In this document: piece after piece, positions 52,800 through 63,928 of the stretch | Layout of the letters: every line of letters begins with the position of its first letter | Numbering within the stretch: the stretch's first letter is position 1 | Assembly: GCF_947623445.1 (NCBI RefSeq) | Contig: NC_135243.1 | Coordinates: 14,386,501-14,450,500, forward strand | Length of the DNA: 64,000 nt | Source: Clavelina lepadiformis | Lineage: Eukaryota; Chordata; Ascidiacea; Aplousobranchia; Clavelinidae | Direction: 5' to 3' | Translations under genes and position numbers: made by a program | Notes under the pieces: generated by a model | Database searches by the model: none | Told to the model about the DNA's origin: nothing | Seen by the model: only the letters and a program-made list of their open reading frames with translations

Positions 52800-55150
52800 G
52801 AAATACAAAAACGCAAAGAATTGCTATAAATTAGATAGAAATATACAGCATGACTAAAATGCTTACAACACTCGGTATTTCCTGGCGGTCACCCATTGAA
52901 GTACTAACCGGGCCCAAGGTTGCTTAAATTCCGAGATCGAACGAGATCGGGTCTACTCAACCTGCTATGGTCGTAGGCGATTTCAAATGAAAGAAAATGG
53001 CTTTTTCCATTCAAATTGGATTGCATAGGAAATTCAAAAAAGCAAATAATTGCTATATATTTATTTGAAATATACAGCATGACTAAAGTGCTTACAACAC
53101 CCGGTATTCCCAGGCGGTCACCCATCCAAGTACTAACCGGGCCCGAGGTTGCTTACCTTCCGAGATCGAACGAGATCGGGGCTACTCAACCTGGTATGGT
53201 GGTAGGCAATTTCAAATGAAAGAAAACGGATTTTTCAATTATAATTCGACTGCATAGGAAATTCAAAAAAGCAAATAGTTGCTATAATTTTAATTGGCAT
53301 ATACAGCATGACTAAAATGCTTACAACACCCGGTATTCCCAGGCGGTCACCCATCCAAGTACTAACCGGGCCCGAGGTTGCTTAACTTCCGAGATCGGGT
53401 CTACTCAACCTGGTATGGTCGTAGGCGAATTCAAATGAAAGAAAATGGCTTTTTTAATTATAATTCGTTTGCATAGGAAATTCAAAATCACAAACAGTTG
53501 CTATATATTTAATTGAAATATACAGCATGACTAAATTGCTTACAACACCCGGTATTCCCAGGCGGTCACCCATCCAAGTACTAACAAGGCCCGAGGTTGC
53601 TTAACTTCCGAGATCGAACCAGATCGGGTCTACTCAAACTGGTATGGTCGTAGGCGATTTCAAATGAATAAAAATGGCCTTTTCAATTCTAATTCGTTTG
53701 CATAGGAAATTCAAAAAATCAAATAGTTGCTATAATTTTGATTGAAAGTTACAGCATGACTAAAATGCTTACAACACCCGGTATTACCAGGCAATCACAC
53801 ATCCAAGTACTAACCGGGCCCGAGGTTGCTTAACCTCCGAGATCGAACGAGATCAGGTCTACTCAACCTGGTATGGTCGTGGGCGATTTCAAATGAAAGA
53901 AAATGGCCTTTTCAATTCTAATTCGATTGCATAGGAAATTCAAAAAAGCAAATAGTTGCTAAAAAATTAATTGAAATATACAGCATGACTAAAATGCTTA
54001 CAGCACCCGGTATTCCCAGGCGGTCACCCATCCAAGTACTAACCGGGCCCGAGGTTGCTTAACTTCCGAGATCAGACGAGATCGGGTCTACTCAACCTGG
54101 TATGGTAGTAGGTGATTTCAAAAGAAAGAAAATGGCTTTTTCAATTCTAATTCGATTGCATAGGAAATTCAAAAACGCAAACAGATGTTATAAATTTAAT
54201 TGAAATATACAGCATGACTAAAATGCTTACAACACCCGGTATTCCCAGGCGGTCACCCATCCAAGTACTAACCGGGCCCGAGGTTGCTTGACTTCCGAGA
54301 TCGAACAAGATCGGGTCTACTCAACCTGGTATGGTCGTAGGCAATATCAAAAGAAAGAAAATGGTCTTTCCACTTCTAATTCGATTGCATAGGAAATTCA
54401 AAAAAGCTATTAGTTGTTATAAATTTGATTGAAATATACAGCATGACTAAAATGCTTACAACACCCGAAATTACCAGGCAATCACACATCCAAGTACTAA
54501 CCGGGCCCGAGGTTGCTTAACTTCCGAGATCGAACGAGATCGGGTCTACTCAACCTGGTATCGTCGTAAGCAATTTCAAAAGAAAGAAAATGTCCTTATG
54601 AATTCTAATTGGATTGCATAGGAAATTCAAAAAAGCAAATAGTTGCTAAAAATTTAATTGAAATATACAGCATGACTAAAATGCTTATAACACACGGTAT
54701 TCCCAGGCGGTCACCCATCCAAGTACAAACCGGCCCCGAGGTTGCTTGACTTCCGAGATCGAACGAGATCGGGTCTACTCAACCTGGTATGGTCGTAGGC
54801 GATTTCAAAAGAAAGAAAATGGACTTTTCAATTCTAATTCGATTGCATAGGAAATTCAAAAAGGCAAACAGATATTATAAATTTAATTGAAGTATACAGC
54901 ATGACTAAAATGCTTACAACACCCGGTATTCCCAGGCGGTCACCCATCCAAGTACTAACCGGGCCCGAGTTTGCTTAACTTCCGAGATCGAACGAGATCG
55001 GGACTACTCAACCTGGTATGGTCGTAGGCAATTTCAAAAGTAAGAAAATGGCCTTTTCAATTCTAATTCGATTGCATAGGAAATTCAAAAAAGCAAATAC
55101 TTGCTAAAAATTTGATTGAAATATACAGCATGACTAAAATGCTTACACCA
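52800..55150. repeat. 10-unit block repeated at 58056-60406 (offset 5256 bp)
   Basis: Copies 235-244 and 258-267 correspond at offset 5256, with the private CCCATTGAAG at 52893 and 58149 and the AGACGAG mark at 54076 and 59332. Further right, copies 273-276 match 247-250 (offset 5933), 277-278 match 254-255 (5246) and 280-282 match 268-270 (2737), so the last 11 kb is a mosaic of the preceding 8 kb. Confidence 0.85.
53319..53426 (-). pseudogene. 5S short form, otherwise perfect, in the long-form-rich region
   Basis: Identical to the 1738-1845 short form across all 108 bases although about 51 kb away, and duplicated at 58575-58682. One of the last short forms before the right-hand region where they almost disappear. 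Confidence 0.75.
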
Positions 55151-58100
55151 CCCACTATTCCCAGGCGATCACCCATCCAAGTACTAACAGGGCCCGAGGT
55201 TGCTTAACTTCGGAGAAGGAACGAGATCGGGTCTACTCAACCATGTATGGTCGTAGGCGATTTCAAATGAAAGAAAATGGTCTTTCCAATTCTAATTCGA
55301 TTGCATAGGACATTCAAAAAAGCCAACAGTTGCTATAAATTTAATTGAAATATACAGCATGACTAAAATGCTTACAACACCCGGTATTTCCAGGCGGTCA
55401 CCCATCCAAGTACTAACCGCGCCCGAGGTTGCTTAACTTCCGAGATCGAACGAGATCAGGTCTACTCAACCTGGTATGGTCGTAGGCAATTTCAAAAGAA
55501 AGAAAATGGCCTTTTCAATTCTAATTCGATTGCATAGGAAATTCAAAAATACAAATAGTTGCTAAAAATTCAATCGAAATATACAGCATGACTAAAATGC
55601 TTACAGCACCCACTATTCCCAGGCGATCACCCATCCAAGTACTAACCGGGCCCGAGGTTGCTTAACTTCCGAGATCGAACGAGGTCAGGTCTTCTCAACC
55701 GGGTATGGTCGTAGGCGATTTCAAAAGAAATAAAATGGCAATTTCAATTCTAATTCGATTGCATAGGAAATAAAAAAAGCAAATTGTTGCTAAAAATTTA
55801 ATTGAAATATACAGCATGACTAAAATGCTTACAACACCCGGTATTCCCAGGCGGTCACCCATTCAAATACTAACCGGGCCCGTGGTTGCTTAAATTCCGA
55901 GATCGAACGAGATCGGGTATACTCAACCTGGTATGGTCGGAGGTGATTTCAAAAGAAAGAAAATGGCCTTATGAATTCTAATTCGATTGTATAGGAAGTT
56001 CAAAATGGCAAACAGATGTTATAAATTTAATTGAAGTATACAGCATGACTAAAATGCTTACAACACCCGGTATTCCCAGGCGGTCACCCATCCAAGTACT
56101 AACCGGGCCCGAGATTGCTTAACTTCCGAGATCGAACGAGATCAGGTCTGCTCAACCTGGTATGGTCGTAGGCGATTTCAAAAGAAAGAAAATGGCTTTT
56201 TAAATTATAATTCGATTGCATAGGAAATTCAAAAAAGCAAATAGTTGCTATAAATTTAATTGAAATATACAGCATGACTAAAATGTTTACAGCACCCGGT
56301 ATTCCCAGGCGGTCACCCATCCAAGTACTAACCGGGCCCGAGGTTGCTTAACTTCCGAGATCGAACGAGATCGGGTCTACTCAACCTGGTATGGTCGTAG
56401 ACAATTTCAAAAGGAAGAAAATAGTCTTTCCATATCTTATTCGATTGCATAGGAAATTTAAAAAAGCAAATAGTTGTTATAAATTTGATTGAAATATACA
56501 GCATGACTAAAATGCTTACAACACCCGGTATTCCCAGGCGGTCACCCATCCAAGTACTAACAGGGCCCGAGGTTGCTTAACTTCCGAGATCGAACGAGAT
56601 CAGGTCTTCTCAACCGGGTATGGTCGTAGGCGATTTCAAAAGAAAGGAAATGGCTTTTTCAATTCTAATTCGATTGCATAGGAAATTAAAATAAGCAAAT
56701 TGTTGCTAAAAATTTAATTGAAATATACAGAATGACTAAAATGCTTACAGCACCCGGTATTCCCAGGCGGTCACCCATTCAAGTACTAACCGGGCCCGAG
56801 TTTGCTTAACTTCCGAGATCGAACGAGATCGGGTCTACTCGACCTGGTATGGTCGTAGGTGATCTCAAAAGAAAGAAAATGGCCGTATGAATTCTAATTC
56901 GATTGCATAAGAAATTTAAAAAGGCAAACAGATGTTATAAATTTAATTGAAGTATACAGCACGACTAAAATGCTTACAACACCCGGTATTCCCAGGCAGT
57001 CACCCATCCAAGTACTAACCGGTCCCGAGGTTGCTTAACTTCCGAGATCGAACGAGATCGGGTCTACTCAACCTGGTATGCTCGTAGGCGATTTCAAATG
57101 AAAGAAAATGGCCTTTTCAATTCTAATTCGATTGCATAGGACATTCAAAAACGCAAACAGTTGCAAAAAATTTAATTGAAATATACAGCATGACTAAAAT
57201 GCCTACACCACCCGGTATTCCCAGGCGGTCACCCATCCAAGTACTAACAGGGCCCGAGGTTGCTTAACTTCCGAGATCGAACGAGATCAGGTCTGCTCAA
57301 CCTGGTATGGTCGTAGGCGATTTCAAAAGAAAGGAAATGGCAATTTCAATTCTAATTCGATTGCATAGGAAATTCAAAAAAGCAAATAGTTGCTAAAAAG
57401 TTAATTGAAATATATAACATGACTAAAATGCTTACAACAGCCGGTATTCCCAGTCGGTCACCCATCCAAGTACTAACCGGGCCCGAGGTTGAATAACTTC
57501 CGAGATCGAAGGAGATCGGGTCTACTCAACCTGGTATGGTCGTAGGCAATTTCAAAAGAAAGAAAATGGTCTTTCCACTTCTAATTCGATTGCATAGGAA
57601 ATTTAAAAACTCAAACAATTGCTATAAATTTAATTGAAATATACAGCATGGAAAAAATGCTTACAACACCCGGTATTCCAAGACGGTCACCCATCCAAGT
57701 ACTAACCGGGCCCGAGGTTGCTTAACTTCCGAGATCGAACGAGATCGAGTCTACTCAACCTGGTATGGTCGTAGGCAATTTTAAAAGAAAGAAAATGGCT
57801 TTTTTAATTATAATTCGATTGCATAAGAAATACAAAAACGCAAAGAATTGCTATAAAAATAATTGAAATATACAGCATGACTAAAATGCTTACAACACCC
57901 GGTATTCCCAGGCGGTCACCCATCCAAGTACTAACCGGGCCCAAGGTTGCTTAACTTCCGAGATCGAACGAGATCGGGTCTACTCAACCTGATATTGTCG
58001 TAGGCGATTTCAAATGAAAGAAAATGGCCTCTTCAATTCTGATTCGATTGCATAGGAAATTCAAAAAAGCAAATAGTTGCTATAAATTAGATAGAAATAT

Positions 58101-58911
58101 ACAGCATGACTAAAATGCTTACAACACTCGGTATTTCCTGGCGGTCACCCATTGAAGTACTAACCGTGCCCAAGGTTGCTTAAATTCCGAGATCGAACGA
58201 GATCGGGTCTACTCAACCTGTTATGGTCGTAGGCGATTTCAAATGAAAGAAAATGGCCTTTTCAATTCAAATTGGATTGCATAGGAAATTCAAAAAAGCA
58301 AATAGTTGCTATATATTTATTTGAAATATACAGCATGACTAAAGTGCTTACAACACCCGGTATTCCCAGGCGGTCACCCATCCAAGTACTAACCGGGCCC
58401 GAGGTTGCTTACCTTCCGAGATCGAACGAGATCGGGTCTACTCAACCTGGTATGGTGGTAGGCAATTTTAAATGAAAGAAAACGGATTTTTCAATTATAA
58501 TTCGACTGCATAGGAAATTCAAAAAAGCAAATAGTTGCTATAATTTTAATTGGCATATACAGCATGACTAAAATGCTTACAACACCCGGTATTCCCAGGC
58601 GGTCACCCATCCAAGTACTAACCGGGCCCGAGGTTGCTTAACTTCCGAGATCGGGTCTACTCAACCTGGTATGGTCGTAGGCGAATTCAAATGAAAGAAA
58701 ATGGTTTTTTTAATTATAATTCGTTTGCATAGGAAATTCAAAATCACAAACAGTTGCTATATATTTAATTGAAATATACAGCATGACTAAATTGCTTACA
58801 ACACCCGGTGTTCCCAGGCGGTCACCCATCCAAGTACTAACAAGGCCCGAGGTTGCTTAACTTCCGAGATCGAACCAGATCGGGTCTACTCAAACTGGTA
58901 TGGTCGTAAGC
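53767..58911 (-). rRNA. 5S rRNA copies 239-261, nearly all full length
   Basis: Copies: 53767-53884; 53996-54113; 54225-54342; 54454-54571; 54683-54800; 54912-55029; 55141-55258; 55370-55487; 55599-55716; 55827-55944; 56056-56173; 56285-56402; 56514-56631; 56743-56860; 56972-57089; 57201-57318; 57430-57547; 57659-57776; 57888-58005; 58117-58234; 58346-58463; 58575-58682d; 58794-58911. Only one of 23 is short, in contrast with about one in three upstream. Spacers here more often carry TTTCTTTTGAAA just before the gene instead of TTTCATTTGAAA. Confidence 0.95.
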
Positions 58912-61302
58912 AATTTCAAATGAAAGAAAATGGCCTTTTCAATTCTAATTCGATTGCATAGGAAATTCAAAAAAGCAAATACTTGCTAAAAATTTAATTG
59001 AAATATACAGCATGACTAAAATGCTTACAACACCCGGTATTACCAGGCAATCATACATCCAAGTACTAACCGGGCCCGAGGTTGCTTAACCTCCGAGATC
59101 GAACGAGATCAGGTCTACTCAACCTGGTATGGTCGTGGGCGATTTCAAATGAAAGAAAATGGCCTTTTCAATTCTAATTCGATTGCATAGGAAATTCAAA
59201 AAAGCAAATACTTGCTAAAAATTTAATTGAAATATACAGCATGACTAAAATGCTTACAGCACCCGGTATTCCCAGGCGGTCACCCATCCAAGTACTAACC
59301 GGGCCCGAGGTTGCTTAACTTCCGAGATCAGACGAGATCGGGTCTACTCAACCTGGTATGGTAGTAGGTGATTTCAAAAGAAAGAAAATGGCTTTTTCAA
59401 TTCTAATTCGATTGCATAGGAAATTCAAAAACGCAAACAGATGTTATAAATTTAATTGAAATATACAGCATGACTAAAATGCTTACAACACCCGGTATTC
59501 CCAGGCGGTCACCCATCCAAGTACTAACCGGGCCCGAGGTTGCTTGACTTCCGAGATCGAACAAGATCGGGTCTACTCAACATGGTATGGTCGTAGGCAA
59601 TATCAAAAGAAAGAAAATGGTCTTTCCACTTCTAATTCGATTGCATAGGAAATTCAAAAAAGCAAGTAGTTGTTATAAATTTGATTGAAATATACAGCAT
59701 GACTAAAATGCTTACAACACCCGAAATTACCAGGCAATCACACATCCAAGTACTAACCGGGCCCGAGGTTGCTTAACTTCCGAGATCGAACGAGATCGGG
59801 TCTACTCAACCTGGTATCGTCGTAGGTGATCTCAAAAGAAAGAAAATGGCCTTATGAATTCTAATTGGATTGCATAGGAAATTCAAAAAAGCAAATAGTT
59901 GCTAAAAATTTAATTGAAATATACAGCATGACTAAAATGCTTATAACACACGGTATTCCCAGGCGGTCACCCATCCAAGTACAAACCGGCCCCGAGGTTG
60001 CTTGACTTCCGAGATCGAACGAGATCGGGTCTACTCAACCTGGTATGGTCGTAGGTGATTTCAAAAGAAAGAAAATGGACTTTTCAATTCTAATTCGATT
60101 GCATAGGAAATTCAAAAAGGCAAACAGATGTTATAAATTTAATTGAAGTATACAGCATGACTAAAATGCTTACAACACCCGGTATTCCCAGGCGGTCACC
60201 CATCCAAGTACTAACCGGGCCCGAGTTTGCTTAACTTCCTAGATCGAACGAGATCGGGACTGCTCAACCTGGTATGGTCGTAGGCAATTTCAAAAGTAAG
60301 AAAATGGCCTTTTCAATTCTAATTCGATTGCATAGGAAATTCAAAAAAGCAAATACTTGCTAAAAATTTGATTGAAATATACATCATGACTAAAATGCTT
60401 ACACCACCCACTATTCCCAGGCGGTCACCCATCCAAGTACTAACCGGGCCCGAGGTTGCTTAACTTCCGTGATCGGGTCTACTCAACCTGGTATGGTCGT
60501 AGGCGAATTCAAATGAAAGAAAATGGCTTTTTTAATTATATATCGTTTGCATAGGAAATTCAAAATCACAAACAGTTGCTATATATTTAATTGAAATATA
60601 CAGCATGACTAAATTGCTTACAACACCCGGTATTCCCAGGCGGTCACCCATCCAAGTACTAACAGGGCCCGAAGTTGCTTAACTTCCGAGATCGAACGAG
60701 ATCGGGTCTACTCAAACTGGTATGGTCGTAGGCGATTTCAAATGAAAGAAAAGGGCCTTTTCAATTCTAATTCGATTGCATAGGAAATTCAAAAAATCAA
60801 ATAGTTGCTATAAATTTGATTGAAAGTTACAGCATGACTAAACTGCTTACAACACCCGGTATTACCAGGCGGTCACCCATCCAAGTACTAACAGGGCCCG
60901 AAGTTGCTTAACTTCCGAGATCGAACGAGATCGGGTCTATTCAAACTGGTATGGTCGTAGGCGATTTCAAATGAAAGAAAATGGCCTTTTCAATTCTAAT
61001 TCGATTGCATAGGAAATTCAAAAAATCAAATAGTTGCTATAAATTTGATTGAAATATACAGCATGACTAAAATGCTTACAGCACCCGGTATTCCCAGGCG
61101 GTCACCCATCCAAGTACTAACCGGGCCCGAGGTTGCTTAACTTCCGAGATCAGACGAGATCGGGTCTACTCAACCTGGTATGGTAGTAGGTGATTTCAAA
61201 AGAAAGAAAATGGCGTTTTCAATTCTAATTCGATTGCATAGGAAATTCAAAAACGCAAACAGATGTTATAAATTTAATTGAAATATACAGCATGACTAAA
61301 AT

Positions 61303-61420
61303 GCTTACAACACCCGGTATTCCCAGGCGGTCACCCATCCAAGTACTAACCGGGCCCGAGGTTACTTAACTTCCGAGATCGAACGAGATCGGGTCTACTC
61401 AACCTGGTATGGTCGTAGGC
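61303..61420 (-). rRNA. 5S rRNA, one base from majority (A-box change)
   Basis: One difference from the majority: sense TTAAGTAACC for TTAAGCAACC, inside the A box of the internal promoter and next to helix II. Everything else, including the TTTT stop, is intact. Whether it weakens TFIIIA/TFIIIC binding cannot be told from sequence. Confidence 0.92.
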
Positions 61421-62904
61421 AAAAGCAAAAGAAAGAAAATGGTCTTTCCACTTCTAATTCGATTGCATAGGAAATTCAAAAAAGCAAGTAGTTGTTATAA
61501 ACTTGATTGAAATATACAGCATGACTAAAATGCTTACAGCACCCACTATTCCCAGGCGATCACCCATCCAAGTACTAACCGGGCCCGAGGTTGCTTAACT
61601 TCCGAGATCGAACAAGGTCAGGTCTTCTCAACCGGGTATGGTCGTAGGCGATTTCAAAAGAAATAAAATGGCAATTTCAATTCTAATTCGATTGCATAGG
61701 AAATAAAAAAAGCAAATTGTTGCTAAAAATTTAATTGAAATATACAGCATGACTAAAATGCTTACAGCACCCGGTATTCCCAGGCGGTCACCCATTCAAA
61801 TACTAACCGGGCCCGTGGTTGCTTAAATTCCGAGATCGAACGAGATCGGGTATACTCAACCTGGTATGGTCGTAGGTGATTTCAAAAGAAAGAAAATGGC
61901 CTTATGAATTCTAATTCGATTGCATAGGAAATTCAAAATGGCAAACAGATGTTATAAATTTAATTGAAGTATACAGCATGACTAAAATGCTTACAACACC
62001 CGGTATTCCCAGGCGGTCACCCATCCAAGTACTAACCGGGCCCGAGATTGCTTAACTTCCGAGATCGAATGAGATCAGGTCTGCTCAACCTGGTATGGTC
62101 GTAGGCGATTTCAAAAGAAAGAAAATGGCTTTTTAAATTATAATTCGATTGCATAGGAAATTCAAATAATCAAATTGTTGCTATAAATTTAATTGAAATA
62201 TACAGCATGACTAAAATGTTTACAGCACCCGGTATTCCCAGGCGGTCACCCAACCAAGTACTAACCGGGCCCGAGGTTGCTTAACTTCCGAGATCGAACG
62301 AGATCGGGTCTACTCAACCTGGTATGGTCGTAGACATTTTCAAAAGGAAGAAAATGGCCTTTTCAATTCTAATTCGATTGCATAGGACATTCAAAAACGC
62401 AAACAGTTGCAAAAAATTTTATTGAAATATACAGCATGACTAAAATGCCTACACCACCCGGTATTCCCAGGCGGTCACCCATCCAAGTACTAACAGGGCC
62501 CGAGGTTGCTTAACTTCCGAGATCGAACGAGATCAGGTCTGCTCAACCTGGTATGGTCGTAGGCGATTTCAAAAGAAAGGAAATGGCAATTTCAATTCTA
62601 ATTCGATTGCATATGAAATTTAAAAAAGCAAATAGTTGCTAAAAAGTTAATTGAAATATATAACATGACTAAAATGCTTACAACAGCCGGTATTCCCAGG
62701 CGGTCACCCATCCAAGTACTAACCGGGCCCGAGGTTGATTAACTTCCGAGATCGAAGGAGATCGGGTCTACTCAACCTGGTATGGTCGTAGGCAATTTCA
62801 AAAGAAAGAAAATGGTCTTTCCACTTCTAATTCGATTGCATAGGAAATTCAAAAACGCAAATAGTTGCTATAATTTTAATTGAAGTATACAGCATGACTA
62901 AAAT

Positions 62905-63022
62905 GCTTACAACACCCGGTATTCCCAGGCGGTCACCCATCCAAGTACTAACCGGGCCCGAGGTTGCTTAACTTCCGAGATCGAACGAGATCGGGTCTAC
63001 TCAACCTGGTATGGTGGTAGGC
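62905..63022 (-). rRNA. 5S rRNA, one base from majority (C7 in helix I)
   Basis: Matches the majority sequence except for one change near the 5' end (sense GCCTACCACC for GCCTACGACC), which replaces the G-U pair of helix I. The same change occurs at 53090-53207 and 58346-58463, marking one lineage. TTTT follows the gene. Confidence 0.92.
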
Positions 63023-63810
63023 AATTTCAAATGAAAGAAAACGGCTTTTTCAATTATAATTCGACTGCATACGAAATTCAAAAACGCAAATAGTTGCTAT
63101 AATTTTAATTGGCATATACAGCATGACTAAAATGCTTACAACACCCAGTATTCCCAGGCGGTCACCCATCCAAGTACTAACCGGGCCCGAGGTTGCTTAA
63201 CTTCCGAGATCGGGTCTACTCAACCTGGTATGGTCGTAGGCGAATTCAAATGAAAGAAAATGGCTTTTTTAATTATAATTCGTTTGCATAGGAAATTCAA
63301 AATCACAAACAGTTGCTATATATTTAATTGAAATATACAGCATGACTAAATTGCTTACAACACCCGGTATTCCCAGGCGGTCACCCATCCAAGTACTAAC
63401 AGGGCCCGAAGTTGCTTAACTTCCGAGATCGAACGAGATCGGGTCTACTCAAACTGGTATGGTCGTAGGCGATTTCAAATGAAAGAAAATGGCCTTTTCA
63501 ATTCTAATTCGATTGCATAGGAAATTCAAAAAATCAAATAGTTGCTATAAATTTGATTGAAAGATACTGCATGACTAAACTGCTTACAACACCCGGTATT
63601 ACCAGGCGGTCACCCATCCAAGTACTAACAGGGCCCGAGGTTACTTAACTTCCGAGATCGAACGAGATCGGGTCTACTCAACCTGGTATGGTCGTAGGCA
63701 ATATCAAAAGAAAGAAAATGGTCTTTCCACTTCTAATTCGATTGCATAGGACATTCAAAAACGCAAACAGTTGCAAAAAATTTAATTGAAATATACAGCA
63801 TGACTAAAAT

Positions 63811-63928
63811 GCCTACACCACCCGGTATTCCCAGGCGGTCACCCATCCAAGTACTAACAGGGCCCGAGGTTGCTTAACTTCCGAGATCGAACGAGATCAG
63901 GTCTGCTCAACCTGGTATGGTCGTAGGC
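63811..63928 (-). rRNA. 5S rRNA with 3' GTAGGC, last complete copy
   Basis: Last complete gene in the window. Full 118 bp, 3' end GGTGTAGGC giving an unbroken helix I at the third pair. Shares GCTGTA-type and CTGATC changes with 57201-57318 and 62447-62564, of which it is a block duplicate (offset 1364 from the latter). Confidence 0.92.

Larger units (their letters stand above)
49029..53655 (-). rRNA. 5S rRNA copies 218-238
   Basis: Copies: 49029-49146; 49258-49375; 49487-49604; 49716-49833; 49945-50062; 50174-50281d; 50393-50510; 50622-50739; 50851-50958d; 51070-51187; 51299-51416; 51528-51634d; 51746-51853d; 51965-52072d; 52184-52301; 52413-52520d; 52632-52749; 52861-52978; 53090-53207; 53319-53426d; 53538-53655. 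Seven of 21 are short. Copies 222-224 and 225-227 are a 3-unit tandem duplication (offset 677). Copy 229 is 107 bp. Confidence 0.95.
59023..63928 (-). rRNA. 5S rRNA copies 262-283, nearly all full length
   Basis: Copies: 59023-59140; 59252-59369; 59481-59598; 59710-59827; 59939-60056; 60168-60285; 60397-60504d; 60616-60733; 60845-60962; 61074-61191; 61303-61420; 61532-61649; 61760-61877; 61989-62106; 62218-62335; 62447-62564; 62676-62793; 62905-63022; 63134-63241d; 63353-63470; 63582-63699; 63811-63928. Two of 22 are short. Copies 258-267 repeat 235-244 (offset 5256), 273-276 repeat 247-250 (offset 5933), 277-278 repeat 254-255 (offset 5246) and 280-282 repeat 268-270 (offset 2737). Positions 63929-64000 are the start of the next spacer. 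Confidence 0.95.

Noticed and set aside
45199-58475. Other 60-73 codon frames at 45199, 49476, 52904, 53016, 56099, 56328 and 58272
   Set aside because: All are stop-free accidents in 5S gene plus spacer, on both strands, and vanish with single changes in sister units.
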